Origin: CAZRNB01 sp964601355
GTDB taxonomy: Bacteria > Planctomycetota > Phycisphaerae > Sedimentisphaerales > Anaerobacaceae
Length of the DNA: 6,048 bases
Direction of reading: 5' to 3'
Assembly: GCA_964601355.1 (NCBI GenBank)
Contig: CAZRNB010000150.1
Span: forward strand, 1-6,048
A program made the position numbers and the translations under genes. Below the pieces are notes generated by a model. That model was not told the origin of the DNA. It worked only from the letters and a program-made list of their open reading frames with translations, and searched no databases. Positions 1-3,822 of this stretch are shown here, piece after piece. Positions within the stretch are counted from its first letter, which is position 1. Every line of letters begins with the position of its first letter.

Positions 1-15
1 ACAGAAGACACGGGG

Positions 16-32
16 GCTCCGGTCGAAATGAC
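16..32. repeat. Possible fragment of a dispersed intergenic repeat
   Basis: The stretch GCTCCGGTCGAAATGAC, read on the minus strand as GTCATTTCGACCGGAGC, resembles a short motif I recall as recurring between genes in many bacterial genomes, usually near a partner segment ending in GAAATCT. Only one copy is present and the expected partner segment is not clear. It lies outside any supported gene and is near the window edge, so a larger element could be cut off. This is recognition from memory, not a search. Confidence 0.3.
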
Positions 33-140
33 GGTGAGTCTTTTCTACAAAGCAATTTCGAATTTCTTTCATTATTGTTCTAAAAATTTACTTGCGTTGT
101 AGTATTAGTAGGCAGTAATTTTCGTTCCGAGATAGATAGA

Positions 141-995
141 ATGGGGCTTTACGATAGAGATTATACTCGTGAGAACTTTCAATCGCAGTATCAATACGCA
201 CCACAGATGCGGTTCGGCTTTCCAAAGATTACGCCGATAGTCAAGTGGCTGCTGATTATAAATATAGCAGTCTTTTTTACTACGTTTATCATAAAACCAT
301 TCGCTGTTTTTATGTACCAATGGTTTCCGGTCGAGCCGGATTCGCCATTTCGAGCCTTGCAGCTCTGGCGATTGGTTACTTATCAATTTTTGCATGATCC
401 CAATGATATTTTGCATATTTTTGTCAATATGCTTGGATTGTTCTTTTTAGGACCGACACTTGAGAGGCACTGGGGCAGCAGGAAGTTCCTGATATTTTAT
501 CTAAGCTGTGGCGTTGCCGGAGGCTTATTCTACACGTTACTTGTGGCGCTGCACTTTTTGCAGGCCGGCTCTATGGTTGGCGCTTCCGGCTCAATCCTTG
601 GTTTGTTAGCTGCATGCGCCATTCTTTTTCCACACTTTGTTGTTATTATTTTTATTTTTCCGGTACCAATAAGAGTAGCAGCAATCGGACTAACCGTTAT
701 GTACCTCATTTTAGTCGCCACCAGAGCGGATAATGCCGGCGGCCATGCAGCACATCTGGCAGGTATGGCAGCAGGGGCCTTGTATGTATTTTCCAAACCC
801 TGGATGGAAAAAATTCAGTTGAAGAGAAAGGCTGGTTCATGGGAAAGAAAAATGGCTGCCGAACGCAAATTGCAGGCTGAACTCGACCTTATTCTGAAGA
901 AAGTCCACGATAACGGCATTCACAGCTTGACTTCAAAAGAAAAAAGGGCGCTCAAAAAAGCCACTGAGGTCGAACGAAGACGAGGTGGATTATAA
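141..995 (+). CDS. Rhomboid family intramembrane serine protease with C-terminal helical tail
   Basis: This 284-residue protein should cut transmembrane segments of other proteins inside the cytoplasmic membrane. It has about six hydrophobic segments (near 33-52, 88-107, 114-140, 147-164, 176-193 and 201-217). Rhomboid signatures appear in order: LWRLVTYQFLHD (75-86), HIFVNMLGLFFLG with H92 and N96, the nucleophile motif GASGS with Ser149, and GGHAAHLAGMAAG, in which H205 fits the catalytic His. The Ser/His dyad is therefore intact. Residues 222-284 form a charged cytoplasmic tail containing LDLILKKVHDNGIHSLTSKE, resembling the small domain (DUF6576-like) found after some bacterial rhomboids. 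The ATG at 141 has only a weak upstream purine stretch; Met23 (207) is an alternative, but either start keeps all membrane segments. It is a single-gene unit converging on the sigma operon. Family assignment is secure; the substrate is unknown. Confidence 0.95.
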   Translation: MGLYDRDYTRENFQSQYQYAPQMRFGFPKITPIVKWLLIINIAVFFTTFIIKPFAVFMYQWFPVEPDSPFRALQLWRLVTYQFLHDPNDILHIFVNMLGLFFLGPTLERHWGSRKFLIFYLSCGVAGGLFYTLLVALHFLQAGSMVGASGSILGLLAACAILFPHFVVIIFIFPVPIRVAAIGLTVMYLILVATRADNAGGHAAHLAGMAAGALYVFSKPWMEKIQLKRKAGSWERKMAAERKLQAELDLILKKVHDNGIHSLTSKEKRALKKATEVERRRGGL

Positions 996-999
996 ATAT

Positions 1000-1031
1000 A
1001 GAGCCTTGCAAAAATCTTGCAAAGCTCTTTT
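1000..1031 (+). terminator. Rho-independent terminator of the rhomboid gene, possibly bidirectional
   Basis: AGAGCCTTGCAA (1000-1011) pairs with TTGCAAAGCTCT (1017-1028): 11 of 12 positions pair, with one C/A mismatch and a 5-nt loop, followed by TTTT. It begins 4 nt after the rhomboid stop. It is also 9 nt past the stop of the convergent minus-strand operon, where the hairpin is followed by an AT-rich but less U-rich stretch. It could therefore end both transcripts, more weakly on the minus strand. Confidence 0.75.
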
Positions 1032-1040
1032 CATAGCAAA

Positions 1041-1964
1041 TCATTCCCACCTAAATTTTTGGCTTGCTTCAGTCAAATCTTTGATATGCTCCTTCACTTT
1101 CTCAGCCTTAAATTTTTCGTCTTTACACTTAGTTAACTCGTCTCTGCTTTCTCTGACTCGATTTCCTAGCTCCTCAAGCCATTTGAGCAGCCTTTCGTAT
1201 GCTATTTCCTTTTGTCGTACTATTAAATCGAAACGCCTGCTGACCACTGTTTCCAGCTCTGCCGTTAGTTTTTGCTTATCTTTTTCATTAGTGGCAGCTT
1301 TAATTCTTATAACTATGTCATCGCGTTTGTCCTTCAGCTCTAAATCTTCTTTGAGAACCTCAGCTAATTCAGGATTTCTTCTTTCCTCCTCGAAGATGTG
1401 CCAATATTTGTTCCTGATGGTGTCAAATCTTTCTATATATAGATTTGGGTCATTAGCCTTTAGTTTAGCCAGGTTTTCCGCCTCTTTTGGATATTCTTTG
1501 GTCAGCCACTGCTGGAAGTCATTTTGTCTCTGGCGTCGAAATCCATCTATGCGTTCTCTTATGACCTTGTCAAACTCTTCGCGGCCATATTTTCTAAGCT
1601 CTGCCTGGAAATTATTCGGATCTTCTTTTCGCAGTTTCTCAAGTTTCTTGACGGCATTTGGATCGCTTTGTTTCAGGCTGTTTAAAATGCGGCTGACTTC
1701 TTCATCTGTCAGCGCGAATCTTTCCGGGCCTCCTGGCCCTCGTCCTCTTTCTATCCCTGCCGGTCCTCCCGGCCCTCGGCCTCTTTCCGGCCCTGCCGGT
1801 TCTTCCGGCCCCCGTCCTCTTTCCGGCCCACGGCCTGGTCCTGCCGGTCCTTCCTCAGTCCAGATATTATCATCTTTTTTCTGAGTGGCCTGTCCCGGCA
1901 GAGACCATGCTATGGTAACTGCCGTTATAACTAAAAGAGAAATGATTATGCGATGTTTTGTCAT
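1041..1964 (-). CDS. Secreted charged coiled protein with Gly-Pro-Arg repeats; third gene of sigma operon
   Basis: I do not recognise a named family for this 307-residue protein. Residues 1-26 look like a Sec signal peptide (KHR, then a hydrophobic core 6-20, cleavage plausible after GQA at 24-26), so it is probably exported. A spacer rich in Gly, Pro and Arg (39-81) holds three tandem 12-residue repeats (46-81). The rest (85-307) is very rich in Lys, Glu, Arg and Asp and predicted mostly helical, with recurring Asp-Pro-Asn turns at 101-103, 115-117 and 172-174 that suggest repeated helical hairpins. The single mature Cys (280) gives no metal-site pattern. The start is fixed by GGAAGGGA 8 nt upstream, inside the end of the previous gene. 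By position it could be the envelope sensor, regulator or output of the sigma/anti-sigma pair, loosely like the periplasmic helical partners of other stress operons (CpxP/ZraP type). That role is inference; no homology to those is claimed. Confidence 0.85.
   Translation of the reverse strand: MTKHRIIISLLVITAVTIAWSLPGQATQKKDDNIWTEEGPAGPGRGPERGRGPEEPAGPERGRGPGGPAGIERGRGPGGPERFALTDEEVSRILNSLKQSDPNAVKKLEKLRKEDPNNFQAELRKYGREEFDKVIRERIDGFRRQRQNDFQQWLTKEYPKEAENLAKLKANDPNLYIERFDTIRNKYWHIFEEERRNPELAEVLKEDLELKDKRDDIVIRIKAATNEKDKQKLTAELETVVSRRFDLIVRQKEIAYERLLKWLEELGNRVRESRDELTKCKDEKFKAEKVKEHIKDLTEASQKFRWE
1722..1829 (-). repeat. Three tandem 36-bp in-frame repeats (12 residues each)
   Basis: Encodes GPERGRGPEEPA, GPERGRGPGGPA and GIERGRGPGGPE at residues 46-57, 58-69 and 70-81 of the secreted protein. 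Flanking codons (GPAGPGR upstream) look like a decayed extra unit. The DNA copies differ mainly at third positions, so the repeat is old enough to have diverged silently while keeping the peptide. It forms a flexible, positively charged linker just after the signal peptide. Confidence 0.85.
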
Positions 1965-1969
1965 TTGTC

Positions 1970-2488
1970 TTATCCCTTCCAGAAGTCGCTCTCAATTTCA
2001 ATCAGATTCATTTCCATCTCTGTTACTGCATCGTCGATGTTGGCCTGGCTTTTGCCCAATTGCAGGGTGTACATCTCATCTTTAATTTGTTCGGCTTCGG
2101 CGGTGAAAACTGCCAAATCCACATCGTCAGCAGCTACATTATTACTTTCCCAGAAAGCTCTGGGCATTATTGAGGCATACACTAATTTTTCAGGGATGAT
2201 GTTCTTATGAAACAGATTAAAGCCTATCACTGCCACGATGATGACTGCTGCCGCGACGGTTGCAACACGATAGGCTATTGTTCTAAAGAAATGCACCTGC
2301 CGATTCCGAAGGTTCGAAGCAATGTCAAATTTTATATTGGCTATAAGCTCCTTCTCTGGTTCTGGTGCAGGGTACAGCCGAATGATTTGCTCAGCTTTGT
2401 GAACGTCTTCAACAGCCTTTGTTGCCTGCTCATCGCTGAGAAATTTTTCGAATAGCTCCTTCAGATTTTCCTGGTTTTGGTCGCTCAT
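1970..2488 (-). CDS. Single-pass membrane protein, probable anti-sigma factor without zinc finger
   Basis: This 172-residue protein has a soluble N-terminal part (1-70), one hydrophobic segment (about 73-92, VATVAAAVIIVAVIGF core) and a C-terminal part (93-172) ending in an acidic helix. It starts 2 nt after the ECF sigma gene, and this position plus topology is the usual arrangement for an anti-sigma factor that holds sigma at the membrane. The N-terminal segment contains KAEQIIRLYPAPEP (31-44) before a helix, a layout I associate with planctomycete anti-sigma-like proteins. There is no cysteine at all, so the common HxxxCxxC zinc anti-sigma fold is absent. The start is supported by AAGGA 5 nt upstream. 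Function is inferred from context; an unrelated membrane protein remains possible. Confidence 0.8.
   Translation of the reverse strand: MSDQNQENLKELFEKFLSDEQATKAVEDVHKAEQIIRLYPAPEPEKELIANIKFDIASNLRNRQVHFFRTIAYRVATVAAAVIIVAVIGFNLFHKNIIPEKLVYASIMPRAFWESNNVAADDVDLAVFTAEAEQIKDEMYTLQLGKSQANIDDAVTEMEMNLIEIESDFWKG
1973..1980 (-). promoter_or_regulatory. Ribosome binding site of the secreted coiled protein
   Basis: GGAAGGGA on the minus strand ends 8 nt before the ATG and overlaps the final Trp-Lys-Gly codons and stop of the anti-sigma-like gene. It fixes the start at 1964 and suggests translational coupling. Confidence 0.7.
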
Positions 2489-2490
2489 TA

Positions 2491-3024
2491 TTATCCTTCC
2501 ATCAGCTCCCGTAATCTTTTCAGTCCGCGATGCAGCTTTGACAATGTTGTTCCTATTGGTTCGAATCGCATTTGGGATATTTCTTTGAAACTGAACTGTG
2601 AATAAAACCGCAGCATAATTAATTCTCTTGTCTCGTCATCCAGTTTGCTAAGCTGAATCTGTAGTTTGTCGACTCTATCACCGTTCGACCGTTTTGTCTC
2701 CGTGATTTCCGACTCAAAATGGCTTTTTCGTATATCGAGCAGCTTCGTATATCGCTGCCTGCTCCTTAGGTGATCGTTGAAAACGTTAGAAGCTATTTTG
2801 AACAACCAACTTTCAAAAGAGCCGCCCTTGTAAGAGCCGATTTTTCCCACTAATTTGGCGAACAATATGCTCAGCAGTTCGTCACTGGTGTCTCTGTTGC
2901 CGGTTAATCGGTAAAAGTAACCGTAACATCGGCTTGCATACATCTCTACCACTTGTGAAAAGCAGTCAGCATCACCGTTTTTACAGCCGATAATAATTTG
3001 TGTTAAGTCATCACGTTTTACCAT
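2491..3024 (-). CDS. ECF-type RNA polymerase sigma-70 family factor
   Basis: This 177-residue protein should direct RNA polymerase to a small set of promoters. Sigma region 2 spans about 16-92: GDADCFSQVVEMYASRCYGY, then the core-binding helix LLSILFAKLVGKIGSYKG, then SFESWLFKIASNVFNDHLRSR (69-89), the part that melts and reads the -10 element. Region 4 spans about 126-175, with LSKLDDETRELIMLRF and the helix-turn-helix FKEISQMRFEPIGTTLSKLHRGLKRLR (146-172) that reads the -35. The linker (93-125) is charged and regions 1 and 3 are missing, as expected for an ECF sigma. It is first in a three-gene operon with a probable membrane anti-sigma and a secreted protein. The ATG at 3024 has only a weak GAG upstream, unlike the strong sites of the two downstream genes, so its translation may be lower. 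No specific ECF subgroup could be assigned by eye. Confidence 0.93.
   Translation of the reverse strand: MVKRDDLTQIIIGCKNGDADCFSQVVEMYASRCYGYFYRLTGNRDTSDELLSILFAKLVGKIGSYKGGSFESWLFKIASNVFNDHLRSRQRYTKLLDIRKSHFESEITETKRSNGDRVDKLQIQLSKLDDETRELIMLRFYSQFSFKEISQMRFEPIGTTLSKLHRGLKRLRELMEG
2494..2500 (-). promoter_or_regulatory. Ribosome binding site of the anti-sigma-like gene
   Basis: GGAAGGA on the minus strand lies 5 nt before the ATG at 2488 and overlaps the last Glu-Gly codons and stop codon of the sigma gene. The strong site and 2-nt intergenic gap point to coupled translation, which would keep the regulator in step with sigma. Confidence 0.75.
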
Positions 3025-3074
3025 GCTCAGATGCTTTTCGTATTAAAAGACGGTATCAAATGTTGTTTTATTGC

Positions 3075-3108
3075 AAAAAAGAGGGAAAACCCGCCTGAAT
3101 TTTTCCTC
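3075..3108 (-). terminator. Probable rho-independent terminator (or leader attenuator) on the minus strand
   Basis: Read on the minus strand, GAGGAAAA pairs with TTTTCCCTC (8 bp with one bulged C) around an 11-nt loop and is followed directly by TTTTTT (3075-3080). It lies 114 nt after the stop of the small Cys-rich gene and 50 nt before the sigma gene start. It would end the former transcript, leaving the sigma promoter in 3025-3074, or act in the leader of the sigma operon if that promoter is farther upstream. Confidence 0.5.
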
Positions 3109-3124
3109 TGCAAGGCCTGTTTGA

Positions 3125-3143
3125 AAACAATGTCCGATTGTTT
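3125..3143. promoter_or_regulatory. Perfect dyad AAACAAT-N5-ATTGTTT upstream of the sigma operon
   Basis: A 7-bp perfect inverted repeat with a 5-nt centre lies about 100 nt upstream of the sigma gene start. The shape suits either a dimeric repressor site or a weak hairpin. No regulator is identified, and AT-rich dyads of this length can arise by chance. Confidence 0.3.
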
Positions 3144-3161
3144 AGCAAGCTCCCTTTAACT

Positions 3162-3196
3162 GCTCATAAATATCTATTATTGCAGGAGTTATGAGC
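3162..3196. repeat. 8-bp inverted repeat GCTCATAA / TTATGAGC
   Basis: The arms at 3162-3169 and 3189-3196 are perfect complements separated by 19 nt. They lie 26 nt beyond the stop codon of the small Cys-rich gene. No U-run follows on the minus strand, so it is not a typical terminator; it may protect the transcript 3' end or be a protein site. Confidence 0.35.
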
Positions 3197-3222
3197 TTGA
3201 CGCGGTTTTAATTGCCTATCCG

Positions 3223-3522
3223 CTATGGGCCAGTATCCTCTTTATTTTCTTCATCGTCGTCATCTGTGAGTTTCCAGCTGTCTGATTCGTCAAGGTCTTC
3301 GATCTCGCGTTGCATAAACTGAATGATTTTATCCTGAATTGGCGCTAATTTTCCGTACCACATGAGCATCTGCTGATAGCTGGCTACAAGCATATCAAGG
3401 CGGATTAGCTGCCATTTAGCTAAGCACTCCGGCTCTTTAATATTGACAAACGGGTCGCATTTAAATGTCCGCCTGCCGTCAGGACTTATTTCACAGAGTT
3501 CGCAGTCTTTACATTGAATCAT
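3223..3522 (-). CDS. Small Cys-rich protein with acidic C-terminus, function unknown
   Basis: This 99-residue protein is not from a family I can name. The N-terminus carries five cysteines: C4, C7, C10 (a CxxCxxC run), C22 and C33. The spacing suggests a small zinc- or other metal-binding knuckle. A helical, amphipathic middle follows (about 34-75, containing LIRLDMLVASYQQML and an IQDKIIQFMQREIEDLDE stretch), then a strongly acidic tail (86-97, DDDDEENKED core). There is no signal peptide or membrane segment, so it is probably cytoplasmic. The ATG at 3522 is fixed by GAGGTG 5 nt upstream, and a well-formed promoter lies at 3630-3602. A metal site plus acidic tail would suit a small adaptor or nucleic-acid/protein-binding factor, but that is only a suggestion. 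It is its own transcription unit, divergent from the small basic gene. Confidence 0.85.
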   Translation of the reverse strand: MIQCKDCELCEISPDGRRTFKCDPFVNIKEPECLAKWQLIRLDMLVASYQQMLMWYGKLAPIQDKIIQFMQREIEDLDESDSWKLTDDDDEENKEDTGP

Positions 3523-3527
3523 TTAAA

Positions 3528-3533
3528 CACCTC
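3528..3533 (-). promoter_or_regulatory. Ribosome binding site of the small Cys-rich gene
   Basis: GAGGTG on the minus strand, 5 nt before the ATG at 3522, is a good Shine-Dalgarno match and selects this start. Confidence 0.75.
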
Positions 3534-3601
3534 AATCTGAATTAGCTCTTGAATTAAAATTACCCTTTATTTTTTTCCTTTTATGGTTAATATATTACCA
3601 T

Positions 3602-3630
3602 ATATTAGAAAGCTTAAAAGTATTTATCAA
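3602..3630 (-). promoter_or_regulatory. Sigma-70-type promoter for the small Cys-rich gene
   Basis: On the minus strand the -35 is TTGATA (3630-3625) and the -10 is TAATAT (3607-3602), with a 17-bp spacer. Transcription would start near 3595, giving a leader of roughly 70 nt before the ATG at 3522. The -10 box is inside the dyad TAATATA-N6-TATATTA (3588-3607), which could be an operator. Confidence 0.6.
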
Positions 3631-3652
3631 TAAAGATTCTAGTCTGTTTGAT

Positions 3653-3656
3653 GGAG
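3653..3656 (+). promoter_or_regulatory. Ribosome binding site of the 26-codon basic gene
   Basis: GGAG lies 6 nt before the ATG at 3663. This well-placed site is the main evidence, besides composition, that the very short reading frame is translated. No convincing plus-strand -35/-10 pair was found in 3523-3652. Confidence 0.7.
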
Positions 3657-3662
3657 TAATCA

Positions 3663-3743
3663 ATGGCAAAATCAAGACGCCGACGCAAAATCGGCAGCAA
3701 AAAAAGACACACTAAATGGAAAATACGCCATAAAATAAGGTAA
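3663..3743 (+). CDS. 26-residue highly basic protein, probable ribosome-associated miniprotein
   Basis: The product is MAKSRRRRKIGSKKRHTKWK followed by IRHKIR: 15 of 26 residues are Arg, Lys or His and none is acidic. Such composition and length fit the tiny ribosomal proteins of bacteria (bTHX, bS22 and bL37 types), which fold only inside rRNA. The RRRRKIGSKKR part is reminiscent of those but I cannot match it to one family. A GGAG site 6 nt upstream supports translation. It lies alone between a divergent gene and a structured spacer leading to the RACo-like gene. Alternatives are a DNA-binding peptide or a leader peptide for the downstream structure; its size means automated annotation would often miss it. 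Confidence 0.75.
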   Translation: MAKSRRRRKIGSKKRHTKWKIRHKIR

Positions 3744-3744
3744 C

Positions 3745-3815
3745 ATTGTGCATTTTGCGTAACGAGATGATAGGTGGATTAACTTTGCCATCTAATCATA
3801 AAAATAATGCGCAAT
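3745..3815 (+). promoter_or_regulatory. Nested two-stem RNA structure in the leader of the RACo-like gene
   Basis: The outer stem pairs 3745-3754 (ATTGTGCATT) with 3806-3815 (AATGCGCAAT), 10 bp including one G-U. The inner stem pairs 3767-3777 with 3788-3799, 11 bp including one G-U and one bulged A, closing a 10-nt loop. The structure starts 2 nt after the stop of the 26-codon gene and ends 7 nt before the RACo-like ATG, which lacks a Shine-Dalgarno sequence. There is no U-run after either stem, so it is not an ordinary terminator. It does not fit a tRNA or the large cobalamin riboswitch. Possible roles are translational control, a ligand or protein site, or a small inserted repeat. Confidence 0.5.
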
Positions 3816-3822
3816 CCACTAA

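Noticed and set aside
1..102. Tail of an upstream gene open to position 102
   Set aside because: The frame is short, has no coding character or domain, and overlaps the putative dispersed repeat.
75..120. Sigma-70 promoter for the rhomboid gene
   Set aside because: TTGTTC (75-80) or TTGCGT (92-97) can be paired only with poor -10 boxes or wrong spacing, so none was convincing enough to list.
1722..1829. CRISPR array
   Set aside because: The 36-bp units are directly contiguous with no spacers and stay in frame within a gene.
1722..1850. Collagen-like Gly-x-y domain
   Set aside because: Glycine does not keep a strict three-residue period; the real period is 12 residues (36 bp).
985..1884. 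Long plus-strand open frame (299 codons), Ser/Leu/Phe-rich
   Set aside because: It is the antisense shadow of the secreted coiled protein. The minus-strand frame has a signal peptide, a Shine-Dalgarno sequence, operon spacing and a coherent repeat, while this frame overlaps the shared terminator and shows no domain.
1885..2455. Several short plus-strand frames over the anti-sigma-like gene
   Set aside because: They overlap each other and the minus-strand gene, have no recognisable motifs and have no suitable ribosome binding sites.
3745..3815. tRNA or cobalamin riboswitch in the RACo-like leader
   Set aside because: There is no acceptor/T-arm pattern for a tRNA. The element is far shorter than a cobalamin riboswitch and I see no B12-box-like sequence.
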